Origin: an uncultured Desulfuromonas sp.
Lineage (GTDB): Bacteria; Desulfobacterota; Desulfuromonadia; Desulfuromonadales; Desulfuromonadaceae
Reading direction: 5' to 3'
Assembly (NCBI RefSeq): GCF_963678835.1
Contig: NZ_OY787470.1
Span: 558,001-622,000, forward strand
Length of the DNA stretch: 64,000 bases
Below the pieces are notes generated by a model, which was not told the origin of the DNA, searched no databases, and saw only the letters and a program-made list of their open reading frames with translations. Shown piece after piece: positions 26,609-37,321 of the stretch; positions within the stretch are counted from its first letter, which is position 1, and every line of letters starts with the position of its first letter. Made by a program: the position numbers and the translations under genes.

Positions 26609-27478
26609 GTGACTTTTCAGGATTTGATTCTGTCGCTGCAGAATTACTGGGCACAGCAGGGCTGTGTCATCCAGCAACCCTACGATATCGAAAAAGGTGC
26701 GGGAACGTTTAACCCGGCCACGTTTTTGCGTTCCCTCGGTCCCGAGCCTTGGAACGTTGCCTATGTTGAGCCGTCACGCCGTCCTACCGACGGACGTTAC
26801 GGTGAAAACCCCAACCGGTTGCAACATTATTACCAGTTTCAGGTCATCCTCAAGCCGGCACCGCTCAATATTCAAGAGCTGTACCTTGACTCCCTGAAAA
26901 GTTTTGGTATTGATTCAGCCAGCCACGACATCCGTTTTGTTGAGGACGATTGGGAATCGCCGACACTCGGTGCCTGGGGCCTGGGGTGGGAAGTGTGGCT
27001 CGATGGCATGGAAATCACCCAGTTTACCTATTTTCAGCAGGTCGGCGGGATCGATCTCAAACCGATTCCCGGTGAGATCACTTACGGCTGCGAGCGGATA
27101 GCCATGTACCTGCAGGGCGTCGACAATGTCTACGATCTGGAATGGATCAACGGCGTCAAATATGGGGATATCCATCACCAGACCGAAGTGGAGTTTTCCG
27201 CCTATAACTTTGAAGAAGCCGATACGGGCATGCTGTTTCAGCTGTTCGACATGTACGAGAAGGAATGCATCAAGCTGGCACAAAAAGATCTGGTGTTCCC
27301 GGCGTATGACTTTGTTATGAAGGCATCCCACGCGTTTAACTTGCTCGATGCCCGAGGCGCGATTTCCGTGACCGAGCGCGCGCACTACATCGGTCGGGTG
27401 CGCAATCTGTCGCGGCTGTGTGCCGAGGGGTACGTGGCGCAACGTGAACGGCTGGGATTTCCGCTGCTGAAAAAATAA
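26609..27478 (+). CDS. glyQ: Glycyl-tRNA synthetase alpha subunit
   Basis: A 289-residue class II aminoacyl-tRNA synthetase catalytic subunit. I place the start at GTG 26609, giving '[14 protein letters not shown]', with CGGAGG 6 nt upstream; the longer upstream frame is not conserved in the family. Landmarks are '[20 protein letters not shown]', '[19 protein letters not shown]' and '[11 protein letters not shown]'. It forms an alpha2beta2 enzyme with GlyS encoded next. Confidence 0.96.
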   Translation: MTFQDLILSLQNYWAQQGCVIQQPYDIEKGAGTFNPATFLRSLGPEPWNVAYVEPSRRPTDGRYGENPNRLQHYYQFQVILKPAPLNIQELYLDSLKSFGIDSASHDIRFVEDDWESPTLGAWGLGWEVWLDGMEITQFTYFQQVGGIDLKPIPGEITYGCERIAMYLQGVDNVYDLEWINGVKYGDIHHQTEVEFSAYNFEEADTGMLFQLFDMYEKECIKLAQKDLVFPAYDFVMKASHAFNLLDARGAISVTERAHYIGRVRNLSRLCAEGYVAQRERLGFPLLKK

Positions 27479-27572
27479 CGATGATACTCTCAGACCACGG
27501 TTTTGCCGTGGTTTGTGATTTATGGACTGTGGACGGTTCCCGGTTGTCGCCGGGACCGATGGAGTAGATATT

Positions 27573-29639
27573 ATGGCAAAAGAATTGTTTCTGGAGATAG
27601 GGACTGAAGAAATTCCTGCCGGGATGTTGCCGGTAGCCATGCGTGATCTCGAACGGATGATGCGCAAGGAACTCACCAATGCGCGGGTTGCTTTTGGCGA
27701 GGTGACCACCTATGCCACGCCGCGCCGTCTGGTGCTGGCGGTGACTGATGTGGCTGAAGAGCAGGAACGCCAGGAACTCAACCTTTCCGGCCCGTCGGTC
27801 AAAGTCGCCTTTGATGCCGATGGCAACCCGACCAAGGCAGCGCTGGGTTTCGCCCGTTCCAACGGTGTCGACGTTTCCGAACTGACCCAACAGGAAACCG
27901 AAAAAGGAACCTATCTGTTTCTGTCCAAAGTGATTGAAGGTCAACCGATCAAAGAACAGTTGCCGGAAATTATGGAACGGATCGTCAGCAATCTGTCGTT
28001 CAAGAAATCGATGCGCTGGAAAGATCTCGATGTCCGTTTTGCCCGTCCGGTGCACTGGCTGGTCGCCCTGTTCGGCGGTGAAGTGATTCCCTTTTCCTGG
28101 GGCAATCTGACTTCCGGTAGCACCTCCTACGGTCACCGCTTCATGGCCCCGGCTGGTTTTGACGTTACCGGCCTGGACGATTTTGTTGCCAAGGCGCGTG
28201 AGCACTTTGTCATTGTTGACCCTGAAGAGCGCAAGCAGATCATTGCTCGCGAAATCGAGCGTGTCGCCGGTGAAGAGGGTGGTGCCTTGAATGTGGACGA
28301 AGACCTGCTCGAAGAAGTCGCCTACTTGGTGGAAGATCCCACCCCGCTGTGCGGCAGCTTTGAAGAGGAGTTTTTGCAACTGCCCGATGAATTGTTGATC
28401 ACCAGTATGAAGGAGCATCAGCGCTACTTCACCCTGGCCGATACTGAAGGGCGTCTGTTGCCGAAATTTATCACCATTTCCAACACCCGGCCGACTGATC
28501 CCGACGTGGTGGTCAAAGGCAACGAGCGCGTGTTGCGCGCCCGTCTTTCCGATGCGATGTTCTTTTGGAAGGAAGACCAGAAAACCCCGTTGGAAAACCG
28601 TCTCGAAGCGTTGAAAAACGTGGTGTATCAGGCCCAGCTCGGCACCAGCTATGCCAAGGTGCAGCGCTTTACTGCTCTGGCCGAAGATCTGGCCAACCAG
28701 TTTGACAGCGAGGTGGTTGAACTGACCCGCCGCGCCGCCCAACTGTGTAAATGCGATCTGGAAACCGGCATGGTTTACGAGTTTCCTGAGCTGCAGGGTG
28801 TCATGGGCCGCGAATACGCTGCCATCGAAGGGGAAGACCCCCGCGTGGCCAAGGCGATCTTTGAACACTACCTGCCGGTTCAGGCCGGCGGTGATCTGCC
28901 CAGCGACAATGTCGGGGCGTTTGTGTCCATCGCCGATAAAATCGATACCATCTGCGGTTGCTTTGGTGTCGGCCTGATTCCGACTGGAACAGCCGATCCC
29001 TATGCGCTGCGTCGTTGCGCCATCGGCGTGCTCAATATTCTGCTGGATCGTGGTTTCACCGTCTCCATCCCGGAACTGGTGGCCAAAGCGGTCACGCAAT
29101 TGGAAGATAAACTGAATCGCAGTGTTGAAGAAGTGACCGCCGATGTGGTCGAGTTCATTCGCCTGCGTTTTGTCAATATGATGACAGGTCCTGGGACGGC
29201 CACCGATGTGGTGGAAGCGGTTCTGGCAGCCCGGTTTGACAATGTTATGGATGCCCGCCAGCGGATTGAAGCGCTGTCGGCCATGAAGCAACAACCTGAA
29301 TTCGAAGCTCTGGCGGCAACATTTAAGCGGGTCGGTAACATCATTAAGGGGGGTGTGACCGATGCGGTTGACGCAGGATGCTTTGAGCAGGACTGTGAGA
29401 GAGAGATGTATGGAGCGTTACAGCAGGTTCAGCAGGATGTGGCTCGTCTAATGGCGGACGGCGACTATCCTGGTGCATTGCGTGCTATCGGTTCTCTTCG
29501 CCCGGCTGTGGATGCCTTCTTTGATGGCGTCATGGTCATGGCAGAAGATGAAGCGGTCAAACGCAATCGACTGGCCCTGTTAACACAGGTTGCCGGGCTA
29601 TTTGCCGGTTTGGCGGATTTTTCCCGGATTGCGGCATAA
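27573..29639 (+). CDS. glyS: Glycyl-tRNA synthetase beta subunit
   Basis: A 688-residue beta subunit starting 'MAKELFLEIGTEEIPAGML', at ATG 27573 with GGAG upstream. It carries the tRNA-binding and HD-like regions and the C-terminal anticodon-binding domain ('VMVMAEDEAVKRNRLALL'). It lies 94 bp after glyQ on the same strand. Confidence 0.97.
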   Translation: MAKELFLEIGTEEIPAGMLPVAMRDLERMMRKELTNARVAFGEVTTYATPRRLVLAVTDVAEEQERQELNLSGPSVKVAFDADGNPTKAALGFARSNGVDVSELTQQETEKGTYLFLSKVIEGQPIKEQLPEIMERIVSNLSFKKSMRWKDLDVRFARPVHWLVALFGGEVIPFSWGNLTSGSTSYGHRFMAPAGFDVTGLDDFVAKAREHFVIVDPEERKQIIAREIERVAGEEGGALNVDEDLLEEVAYLVEDPTPLCGSFEEEFLQLPDELLITSMKEHQRYFTLADTEGRLLPKFITISNTRPTDPDVVVKGNERVLRARLSDAMFFWKEDQKTPLENRLEALKNVVYQAQLGTSYAKVQRFTALAEDLANQFDSEVVELTRRAAQLCKCDLETGMVYEFPELQGVMGREYAAIEGEDPRVAKAIFEHYLPVQAGGDLPSDNVGAFVSIADKIDTICGCFGVGLIPTGTADPYALRRCAIGVLNILLDRGFTVSIPELVAKAVTQLEDKLNRSVEEVTADVVEFIRLRFVNMMTGPGTATDVVEAVLAARFDNVMDARQRIEALSAMKQQPEFEALAATFKRVGNIIKGGVTDAVDAGCFEQDCEREMYGALQQVQQDVARLMADGDYPGALRAIGSLRPAVDAFFDGVMVMAEDEAVKRNRLALLTQVAGLFAGLADFSRIAA

Positions 29640-29703
29640 TCTTACCAACGTGTGGTAAGAGGCGCATTCAGGTATAACCAACATTTTGTGAGGAGGACGA
29701 CTG

Positions 29704-32373
29704 ATGGCAGTCAAGTACGTGTACTTCTTCGGCGATGGCAAAGCTGAAGGGACAGGATCAATGAAGAATCTGTTGGGGGGCAAAGGGGCCAATCTGGCTG
29801 AAATGACCTCCATCGGCTTGCCGGTGCCCGCCGGGTTCACCATTACCACCGAGGTCTGCACCGAGTTTTATAAAAACGACCGCAATTATCCTGCGGAACT
29901 CAAAGGCCAGGTCGATGCGCAGCTTCAGGAAGTGGAGCAGCTCATGGGCAAGAAGTTCGGTGATTCTGAAAACCCGCTGCTGGTGTCAGTACGTTCCGGT
30001 GCCCGTGCATCTATGCCGGGGATGATGGATACGGTCCTCAACCTGGGCCTGAATGATGAGACGGTCAAAGGTATTGTCAAGCAGAGTGGCGATGAGCGCT
30101 TTGCTTATGACTCCTACCGCCGTTTCATTCAGATGTATGCCAACGTTGTCAAGAACATGGACGGCGAAGTTCTCGAAGATATCCTCGAGGAGATGAAAGA
30201 GAAGCGCGGTGTGGAAGAAGATACCGCTCTAACGTCTGATGATCTCAAAGAACTGGTCACCCTGTTCAAAAATAAGTACACCGAAGAGTTGGGGGAAGCG
30301 TTCCCGACCGACCCCGAAGAGCAGCTGTGGGGTGCCATCGGCGCGGTATTCGGGTCGTGGATGAACCAGCGTGCCATCACCTACCGTCGTTTGAACAACA
30401 TTCCGGCCGAGTGGGGCACCGCGGTCAACGTTCAGTCCATGGTGTTCGGTAACATGGGTGACGATTGCGCCACTGGTGTGGCTTTTACCCGCAACCCCTC
30501 CACCGGCGAGAACCTGTTCTTTGGTGAGTTCCTGATCAATGCTCAGGGCGAAGATGTTGTTGCCGGTATCCGTACGCCTCAGCCGATCAACAAAGCGGGC
30601 GGCGACGGAACCCTGCCCTCCATGGAAGAGGTGATGCCCGAGAGCTACGACCAGCTCATGGAGATCCAACAGAAGTTGGAGAAGCATTACCGTGACATGC
30701 AGGACATTGAGTTTACCATCGAAAAAGGTCGTCTGTTCATGCTGCAGACCCGTAACGGCAAGCGCACCGCCAAGGCTGCGGTCAAAGTTGCCGTTGATAT
30801 GGTTAAAGAGGGGCTGATCAGCGAGAAGGAAGCGGTACTGCGTGTTGCTCCTGAGCAGCTTGATCAATTGCTGCATCCCTCCCTTGATCCCAATGCCGAC
30901 AAGACCGTCATTGCCAAGGGTTTGCCCGCGTCTCCAGGGGCGGCGTCCGGTGAGATCGTTTTCTCTGCGGATGAAGCCGAAGAAGCCAAGACTCTGGGCC
31001 AAAAAGTGATCTTGGTGCGGATTGAAACCAGCCCGGAAGATATCCACGGCATGCACGCAGCTCAAGGGATTCTGACCGCTCGCGGCGGTATGACGTCTCA
31101 CGCGGCGGTTGTCGCCCGTGGTATGGGCAAATGCTGCGTCTCCGGTTGTGGCGAGATCAAAATCAACTATGACACCCAGCAATTCACCGACAGTAAAGGC
31201 AACGTCTACAAAAAAGGCGATGTCGTGACCCTCGATGGTTCCAGCGGTGAAGTGATGAGCGGCACCGTACCCACGGTTCAGCCCGAGCTGACCGGTGATT
31301 TCGGCCTGCTCATGGAGTGGGTTGATTCAATTCGTCGCCTGAATGTTCGTACCAACGCCGATACCCCGGCCGACGCCGCGGTGGCCCGTAAGTTTGGTGC
31401 CGAAGGGATCGGCCTGTGCCGGACTGAACATATGTTTTTTGACGCCGACCGCATTATGGCGGTTCGTGAAATGATCCTTGCCGAAGATCTCGAAGGGCGC
31501 AAGCTGGCTTTGGGTAAGATCATCGGCATGCAGCGTGATGATTTCCTTGGCCTGTTCCGTGAGATGAAAGGCCTGCCGGTCACTATTCGACTGCTTGATC
31601 CGCCGCTGCACGAGTTCCTGCCGCACACCGACAAGGAGATTGATGAGCTGGCCGCCAGCTTGAGTGTTCCGGCTGAGAAGCTCAAACAGAAGGTCGAGTT
31701 TCTCCACGAATTCAACCCGATGCTTGGTCACCGTGGCTGCCGTCTCGGCATCACCTATCCCGAAGTGTACGATATGCAGGTGCGCGCCATCATGGAAGCC
31801 GCCTGCTCTCTGGTCAAAAACGAGGGCTACGATATTGTCCCCGAGATCATGATTCCGCTGATCAGTGGCGTCAAAGAGCTGGAAATTCTCCGCGCCAACG
31901 CTGTCAAAATTGCTGACGAAGTGATCGCTGAATACGACGTTAACGTGGAATACCTGGTTGGCACCATGATTGAGTTGCCGCGTGCCGCCATTACTGCCGA
32001 TCAGGTGGCCACCCAGGCCGATTTTTTCTCCTTCGGGACCAATGATTTGACGCAAACCACCTACGGCCTGTCCCGTGACGACGCCGGTAAGTTCCTGCCG
32101 CTGTATGTTGAGCAGGAAATCTTCCCAGAAGACCCGTTTGTCGCCATCGACCAGGATGGTGTTGGTGAACTGGTCAAGATGGGTTGTGAAAAAGGGCGTC
32201 AGACCCGTCCCAACATTAAACTGGGCATTTGTGGTGAGCACGGCGGTGAGCCGAGCAGTGTTATTTTCTGCCACAAAATCGGTCTCGACTACGTGTCCTG
32301 CTCGCCGTATCGGGTGCCTATTGCCCGTTTGGCCGCCGCTCACGCAGTACTGCTTGAAGAGCCGGAAGCCTGA
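29704..32373 (+). CDS. ppdK: Pyruvate, phosphate dikinase
   Basis: An 889-residue PPDK that interconverts pyruvate, ATP and Pi with phosphoenolpyruvate, AMP and PPi. The N-terminal ATP-grasp domain starts '[10 protein letters not shown]...[11 protein letters not shown]'. The swivelling phosphohistidine domain has [13 protein letters not shown] with His466, and the C-terminal PEP/pyruvate barrel has '[10 protein letters not shown]', 'SFGTNDLTQ' and '[10 protein letters not shown]' with the catalytic Cys. Typical of anaerobes needing PEP for gluconeogenesis from acetate or pyruvate. Ribosome site GAGGAGG. Confidence 0.98.
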   Translation: MAVKYVYFFGDGKAEGTGSMKNLLGGKGANLAEMTSIGLPVPAGFTITTEVCTEFYKNDRNYPAELKGQVDAQLQEVEQLMGKKFGDSENPLLVSVRSGARASMPGMMDTVLNLGLNDETVKGIVKQSGDERFAYDSYRRFIQMYANVVKNMDGEVLEDILEEMKEKRGVEEDTALTSDDLKELVTLFKNKYTEELGEAFPTDPEEQLWGAIGAVFGSWMNQRAITYRRLNNIPAEWGTAVNVQSMVFGNMGDDCATGVAFTRNPSTGENLFFGEFLINAQGEDVVAGIRTPQPINKAGGDGTLPSMEEVMPESYDQLMEIQQKLEKHYRDMQDIEFTIEKGRLFMLQTRNGKRTAKAAVKVAVDMVKEGLISEKEAVLRVAPEQLDQLLHPSLDPNADKTVIAKGLPASPGAASGEIVFSADEAEEAKTLGQKVILVRIETSPEDIHGMHAAQGILTARGGMTSHAAVVARGMGKCCVSGCGEIKINYDTQQFTDSKGNVYKKGDVVTLDGSSGEVMSGTVPTVQPELTGDFGLLMEWVDSIRRLNVRTNADTPADAAVARKFGAEGIGLCRTEHMFFDADRIMAVREMILAEDLEGRKLALGKIIGMQRDDFLGLFREMKGLPVTIRLLDPPLHEFLPHTDKEIDELAASLSVPAEKLKQKVEFLHEFNPMLGHRGCRLGITYPEVYDMQVRAIMEAACSLVKNEGYDIVPEIMIPLISGVKELEILRANAVKIADEVIAEYDVNVEYLVGTMIELPRAAITADQVATQADFFSFGTNDLTQTTYGLSRDDAGKFLPLYVEQEIFPEDPFVAIDQDGVGELVKMGCEKGRQTRPNIKLGICGEHGGEPSSVIFCHKIGLDYVSCSPYRVPIARLAAAHAVLLEEPEA

Positions 32374-32397
32374 TCTTTCAATATTCTTTGAGTCCGT

Positions 32398-32428
32398 AAA
32401 AGCCCCCGCATCGCGGGGGCTTTTTTTC
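32398..32428 (+). terminator. Rho-independent terminator after ppdK
   Basis: AAGCCCCCGC and GCGGGGGCTT pair around ATC, followed by a run of seven T. It also lies just before the next gene. Confidence 0.93.
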
Positions 32429-32440
32429 TTTGGTAGGGCG

Positions 32441-33133
32441 ATGGATACAAACACAACAATTGAAGAACCGTGTCCTTTATGTCAGTCCGGTGGCAGTGTG
32501 CTGTTTGGTGAAGACCGGCGGCGCTGCTATTGGCGTTGCCCCTGTTGCCGCCTGGTGTTTGTTGCGCGTCATGATCTGCCGACCTCACACGAGGAAAAAG
32601 CCGAGTACGATCTGCATGAAAACACTCCGGATGATGACGGTTATCGGCGTTTTCTCAGTCGCTTGTTCAATCCGTTGCAACAGCGCCTTACCGACCATGC
32701 ACTTGGGCTGGACTTTGGCTGCGGACCCGGACCGACCCTGTCGGTCATGGCCTCAGAATCAGGCCTGCAGATGAAGCTGTATGATCCGTTTTATGCCCCG
32801 GATCACTCGGTGCTGGCGCAACGCTATGATTTTATTACCGCGACCGAGGTGGTTGAGCATCTGCATCGTCCGGGGGCGGAACTCGACCGGTTATGGGATC
32901 TGTTGCAGCCGGGAGGAATCCTTGCCATCATGACCAAGCTGGTCATCGACCAGCAGGCGTTTACGACATGGCATTATAAAAATGATCGGACCCATGTGCG
33001 TTTTTTTTCCCGTCAGACCTTTCACTGGTTAGCGGAAAAATGGCAAGCGCAACTGGCGTTTATCGATAAGGATGTTATTTTTCTGCGTAAGAATGAGAGC
33101 AGAAATGGGCAGAAAGAAAAGGGGGAGCGATGA
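32441..33133 (+). CDS. Class I SAM-dependent methyltransferase with N-terminal zinc ribbon
   Basis: A 230-residue cytoplasmic protein. N-terminal CPLC and CPCC pairs (about residues 11-37) form a zinc ribbon. The methyltransferase core has the SAM motif 'LDFGCGPGPTL' and the late motif 'LLQPGGILAIMTKLV' with His-rich 'VVEHLHRPG'. The substrate is unknown. ATG 32441 is close to the ppdK terminator; its ribosome site is weak. It overlaps the following dehydrogenase by 4 bp, so the two are co-translated. Confidence 0.87.
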   Translation: MDTNTTIEEPCPLCQSGGSVLFGEDRRRCYWRCPCCRLVFVARHDLPTSHEEKAEYDLHENTPDDDGYRRFLSRLFNPLQQRLTDHALGLDFGCGPGPTLSVMASESGLQMKLYDPFYAPDHSVLAQRYDFITATEVVEHLHRPGAELDRLWDLLQPGGILAIMTKLVIDQQAFTTWHYKNDRTHVRFFSRQTFHWLAEKWQAQLAFIDKDVIFLRKNESRNGQKEKGER

Positions 33134-34095
33134 ATATTGTTGTGTTGGATGGCTATACTCTGAATTCCGGTGATCTGGACTGGGCACCGCTACAGGGCCT
33201 TGGCACGTGTGAAATCTATCCACGCACTGCGCCGGATCAAATTGTTGAGCGCGCCCGCAATGCCGAGATTGTTTTGACCAACAAGGTGGTGCTCGGTGAG
33301 AGAGAGCTGCTGGCGTTGCCGAAACTGCGTTACATTGGTGTGCTGGCGACCGGCACCAATGTCGTTGATCTGGACGCGGCTGCTCAGCGCCAAATTGTCG
33401 TTACCAACGTGCCCGCTTACAGCACCATGTCTGTAGCGCAGATGGTGTTCTCCCTGTTGCTGGAACTGGTGCAACAGGTGGGGCATCATGATCGACGTGT
33501 TCATGACGGGGCCTGGAGCGACAGTGTTGACTTCAGTTTTCGTGAAACCCCGTTGATGGAGTTGGACGGTCTGACGCTGGGGATTGTCGGTTTCGGCCAT
33601 ATCGGCCGGGCTGTGGCGCGGATTGCCGAAAACTTTGGCATGAACGTGTTGGTGCATGTGCGTCGCTCTCACCGCTTTAAACAATTGCATGAGGGGGGTG
33701 GCCCGAGTGATGCTGAACTGAATCATTTATTCGCTCAATCCGATGTGGTCAGCCTGCATTGCCCGTTGACCGAGCAGACCCACCATCTCGTTGATGAGCG
33801 GCGGCTGGCTTTGATGAAACCGGGTGCGATTCTGATCAATACCGCACGTGGGCCGTTGCTGGATGAAGTGGCGGTGGCCAAGGCGTTGCACGATGGACAT
33901 TTAGGTGGGCTCGGTGTTGATGTGCTCAGCAGTGAACCGCCGTCGGCGGATAACCCATTACTGAGTGCACCCCATTGTGTCATTACCCCGCATATTGCCT
34001 GGGCCACTCTGGCGGCGCGCCAACGTCTGTTGGAGACCGTGGTGGCTAATGTGGTGGCATTTCAGGCGGGGACGCCGCAGAATGTGGTTATCTGA
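33130..34095 (+). CDS. D-2-hydroxyacid dehydrogenase (NAD-dependent)
   Basis: A 321-residue member of the glycerate/hydroxypyruvate reductase family. NAD-binding motif is GIVGFGHIG (about residues 150-158), the substrate Arg lies in 'NTARGPLLDE' and the Glu-His pair in 'LSSEPPSADNPLL' and 'VITPHIAWAT'. It reduces 2-oxoacids such as hydroxypyruvate or glyoxylate. The stop codon and following bases belong to an R1 repeat, so the last residues could have been altered by repeat insertion. Confidence 0.93.
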   Translation: MNIVVLDGYTLNSGDLDWAPLQGLGTCEIYPRTAPDQIVERARNAEIVLTNKVVLGERELLALPKLRYIGVLATGTNVVDLDAAAQRQIVVTNVPAYSTMSVAQMVFSLLLELVQQVGHHDRRVHDGAWSDSVDFSFRETPLMELDGLTLGIVGFGHIGRAVARIAENFGMNVLVHVRRSHRFKQLHEGGGPSDAELNHLFAQSDVVSLHCPLTEQTHHLVDERRLALMKPGAILINTARGPLLDEVAVAKALHDGHLGGLGVDVLSSEPPSADNPLLSAPHCVITPHIAWATLAARQRLLETVVANVVAFQAGTPQNVVI

Positions 34096-34407
34096 AGATC
34101 AAAGTCAAGGTCGCCGGGTTTCGTCCCTGCAGCCGACATCCTTTTGACTGGCCGCTCAAAAGGATGCAAAAACCAGCTTGAACACCTCCTGAACCTAGAT
34201 CAACCTACAATGCGTCTGTTTCCGTTATGCGTCACAGATTCGGCTCGCCGCCCTTTAGGTCGGCGAATCGTGCGTCTCATCAGCTTTGGCGTAAAACGTT
34301 GATAACAGGCTTACGTCTATATCTATTCCTTCCGTGGCCCCGATCAAACGGGTGGGACGATGCCCACCCTTCGATAGTCTGTCATTTAGCACCAAGCCCT
34401 CCCGTTC
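34094..34407. repeat. R1 repeat, partial unit 3
   Basis: Starts at GAAGATCAAAGTCAAGG, inside or at the stop codon of the dehydrogenase, so it lacks the first ~430 bp of a unit. It contains CCTTTTGA/TCAAAAGG, CGCCG...CGGCG and GGGTGGG/CCCACCC hairpins. More diverged than the other copies. Confidence 0.8.
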
Positions 34408-34990
34408 AGCAGCGCCGAACGAAGAGAACGGTCAGCGCGATGGTTGTCGGCAACCTGTTTGAGCGTCAGCGAGTTTTGCCGACATCGCGGTGTTAGTGAA
34501 CGCAGAGAGGGAACCCGTAAGGGCGCAATGACGGGAGTCGATTTTGCGGTACTTTTGTCGACGCAAAAGTGCCCCGACGTGCGGGCGCGGAAGCCCGCGT
34601 CACGTGGGTACCACCTTCGCGAACGGATGAAGTTCGCCGGTGCGATTCGTTTCGGATTACGAGCCACTGAAGATCAAGAACAAAGTCAAAGTCGCCGGGT
34701 TTCGTCCCGGCAGCCGACACCCTTTTGACTGGCCGCTCAAAAGGATGCAAAAACCAGCTGAACTTCTCCTGACCCTCAGATCAACCGACACTGAGTCTGT
34801 TTCCGTGATGCGTCACGGATTCGGCTCGCCGCCCTTTAGGTCGACGAATCATGCAACTCATCGCCTGTGGCGTAAAGCGTTGATAACAATCTTAAGTCGC
34901 GTTCTATCTCTGGTGTGGCACCGGTTAAACGGGTGGGACGGAGCCCACCCTTGCCTTGGTTTGTTATTGAGCAACCAAGCCCTCCCGTTC
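34408..34990. repeat. R1 repeat, unit 4 (short form)
   Basis: A 583-bp unit in head-to-tail array. It lacks the long GGGGTTGT hairpin and its loop module entirely: the text passes from GGGCGCAATG directly to ACGGGAGTCGATTTTG. All downstream hairpins are kept. The 3' half is nearly identical to unit 1. Confidence 0.82.
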
Positions 34991-35750
34991 AGCAGCACCG
35001 AACGCAATGAACGTCATCGCGATGGTTGTCGGCAACCTGTTTGAGGACTGATGCCGACTGGGCGAGTTTTGCCGACATCGCGATGTAAGAGAATGGAGAG
35101 AGGGAACCCGATAGGGTGCAATGGGGTTGTTATTGATCAGATGAACGAGAGGTGTTGCGTGAGATTTTTTGCGTCAGCAAGGCAGAGGGAGGAGCTATAG
35201 TCGGTCTATGGCGACGACCGATAACGCCGCTGACGTGAAAAAGATCCGCAACAACACCGTGAAGGCTGATTGATGACAGCCCCTTGGGAGTCGATTTTGT
35301 GGTACTTTTGTCGACGCAAAAGTGCCCCGACGTGCGGGCGCGGAAGCCCGCGTCACGTGGGTACCAACATTGCGAACGGATGAAGTTCGCTGGTGCGATT
35401 CGTTCCGAATGACGAACCACTGAAGGTCAAAGTCAAGGTCGCCGGGTTTCGTCCCGGCAGCCGACACCCTTTTGACTGGCCGCTCAAAAGATGCAAAAAC
35501 CGGTTGAACACCTCCTGCCCCTCAGATCAACCGACACTGAGTCTGTTTCCGTGATGCTTTGCAGATCCGGCTCGCCGCCCTTTAGGTCGGCGAATCGTGC
35601 AACTCATCAGCTTTGGCGTAAAATGTTGATAACAGTTTGACGCCGTTCTCTATTTTTTTCGTGGCACCGATCAAACGGGCGGGACGGTGCCCGCCCTGCA
35701 GTCGTGTGTTATTCAGCAGCCCAGCCCTCCCGTTCAGCAGCACCGAATGT
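34991..35750. repeat. R1 repeat, full unit 5
   Basis: Full unit with the ~100 bp loop module, closely matching 759-1511. It ends with a partial restart (AGCAGCACCGAATG) 24 bp before the convergent DUF2520 gene. No gene is supported across 34096-35773. Confidence 0.83.
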
Positions 35751-35773
35751 AAGTGCTCGCAGGATAAACTTAT

Positions 35774-36667
35774 TTAAGACAAGGATGTGAACGAATCGAG
35801 CAGTTCTTTAAGCTGTGCCGCACGCTCCGGGGCCAACCTTTCACTCTCCACTGCTAGTTGGCGGGTTTGCTCAGCCAGTTCGAGGTAGAAGGACAATTGC
35901 TCGGGATTATGCGCAGCCAATTGTTCCAGATGACCGCGAATGGTCTCGATATCGCCGCGAACGATGGGGCCGGTCAACGCCTGATGCGGGCCGAGATTCA
36001 AGGTGTTGGTGACGGCCGTCTGAAAGATGGGTGCCAATACAGTTTTGGCCATGGCTGGATCTTCAAGGGTTTCGGCCATCAGCGTACTGGCCTGATGAAA
36101 CAGGGTGGTGACAAAGTTCGAAGCCATGCAGGCGGCAGCATGGTAGCGCTCCTTGTCTTCGGAACGCAGGCGAAACGGTTGGCACCCGAGTTCAAGAGAC
36201 AGCTTGGCTCCGAGGGGAAACAATTCCTCTTTTCCTTCGACGGCGCAATAGCTGCCCGGCAACGAATTCAGTCCTTGCTCACCGCTGGCAAACGTCTGCA
36301 ATGGATGGAGGCTCATCACCTGCCAGTGCGCGGCACGGGGATCATCCGGGCGCAAAATCGCCGCCCGATGGCGACCGCTGAAATGGATGACGGTTGGTGA
36401 TGGGGTGTCCGCCAGCACATCAAGTAAGGCTTCGCCCAACGGGGCCAGTTGATCATCGCCGACACAGCATAAGACCAGCTCGGCACGGCTACAGCGTTTC
36501 AGATCGGTGCCAGCCATCAATGATGCGCCGATAAACTCGGCGGCTGCGCGTGTGCGCTGTTGATCGCGACCAACAATGGCGGTGATCGGATAACCGGCCT
36601 GCTGCAGCAGGGCACCGACGGCCCGGCCGAGGCGTCCCGGTCCGATCAGGGCGATACGCTGTTTCAT
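35774..36667 (-). CDS. Rossmann-like and DUF2520 domain oxidoreductase
   Basis: A 297-residue protein. The N-terminal NAD(P)-binding fold begins 'IALIGPGRLGRAVGALL'. 'SLHPLQTFAS' marks the middle and the C-terminal helical DUF2520 domain holds 'YHAAACMASNFVTTLFHQA' and 'ALTGPIVRGDIETI'. The fold resembles ProC and 6-phosphogluconate dehydrogenases; in other genomes it lies next to pantothenate genes, but not here. The exact substrate is unknown. It overlaps the next upstream gene by 4 bp. Confidence 0.88.
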   Translation of the reverse strand: MKQRIALIGPGRLGRAVGALLQQAGYPITAIVGRDQQRTRAAAEFIGASLMAGTDLKRCSRAELVLCCVGDDQLAPLGEALLDVLADTPSPTVIHFSGRHRAAILRPDDPRAAHWQVMSLHPLQTFASGEQGLNSLPGSYCAVEGKEELFPLGAKLSLELGCQPFRLRSEDKERYHAAACMASNFVTTLFHQASTLMAETLEDPAMAKTVLAPIFQTAVTNTLNLGPHQALTGPIVRGDIETIRGHLEQLAAHNPEQLSFYLELAEQTRQLAVESERLAPERAAQLKELLDSFTSLS

Positions 36668-37320
36668 CGCACGTCAACCTGCAACGTGCCGATCCCTTCA
36701 ATCTCTGCGAGCATTTTGTCACCGGCGACCACGCGTCCAACTCCGGCCGGTGTGCCGGTAAGGATCAGATCGCCCGGCTCCAGAGTGAAAGCACGGGTGA
36801 TCGCGGCAATGGTTTCAGGAATACGGCGAATCATCAGGCCAGTGTTGGCGTCCTGGCGGACTTCATCATTGACCTGCAGGCGGATGGCCAGATCGTGAGG
36901 ATCGCCGATCCTGGCGGCCGGGACAAACTCCGACAACGGGCAGGAGGTGTCAAACCCTTTGGCCAATTCCCACGGGTAGCCCTTTTCTTTGAGCGCCGCT
37001 TGGGTATCACGCAGAGTCATGTCAATGCCGATACCGTAACCGGCAACATAGTCCATGGCTTCTTCAGCCGTGACTTTGTGCGCAGTGCGACCAATGAGCA
37101 CGGCCAGTTCCACCTCGTGGTGGCAGTCGTCGGAATAGTCGGGGATGATCATGGTTTCACCATCGTTGATGATGCTGGTGGCCGGCTTGATGAACAGCAC
37201 CGGATCGCTGGGCACGTCATTGCCGAGTTCTTTGGCGTGAGCAACATAGTTGCGCGCCAGACAGACAATTTTACCCACGATAATCGGTTGGGATTCTCCT
37301 TGCAGGGTGATGTGGTGCAT
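36664..37320 (-). CDS. Fumarylacetoacetate hydrolase family protein
   Basis: A 218-residue FAH-family enzyme starting at ATG 37320, with GGAG upstream. Motifs are 'IVCLARNYVAHAKELG', metal ligands in 'HHEVELAVLIG' and 'YGIGIDMTLRD', and 'ILTGTPAGVG'. Such proteins are metal-dependent acylpyruvate hydrolases or oxaloacetate decarboxylases (YcgM/FAHD1 type). Part of a minus-strand set with the TRIC and DUF2520 genes (2-bp gap and 4-bp overlap). Confidence 0.9.
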   Translation of the reverse strand: MHHITLQGESQPIIVGKIVCLARNYVAHAKELGNDVPSDPVLFIKPATSIINDGETMIIPDYSDDCHHEVELAVLIGRTAHKVTAEEAMDYVAGYGIGIDMTLRDTQAALKEKGYPWELAKGFDTSCPLSEFVPAARIGDPHDLAIRLQVNDEVRQDANTGLMIRRIPETIAAITRAFTLEPGDLILTGTPAGVGRVVAGDKMLAEIEGIGTLQVDVR

Positions 37321-37321
37321 G

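Noticed and set aside
27336..29294. A 652-codon ORF antisense to glyS
   Set aside because: It mirrors the strongly conserved glyS gene; its His/Gln/Gly-rich composition is typical of antisense to a GC-rich coding frame.
31327..32454. A 375-codon ORF antisense to ppdK
   Set aside because: Shadow of ppdK; it runs through the ppdK terminator.
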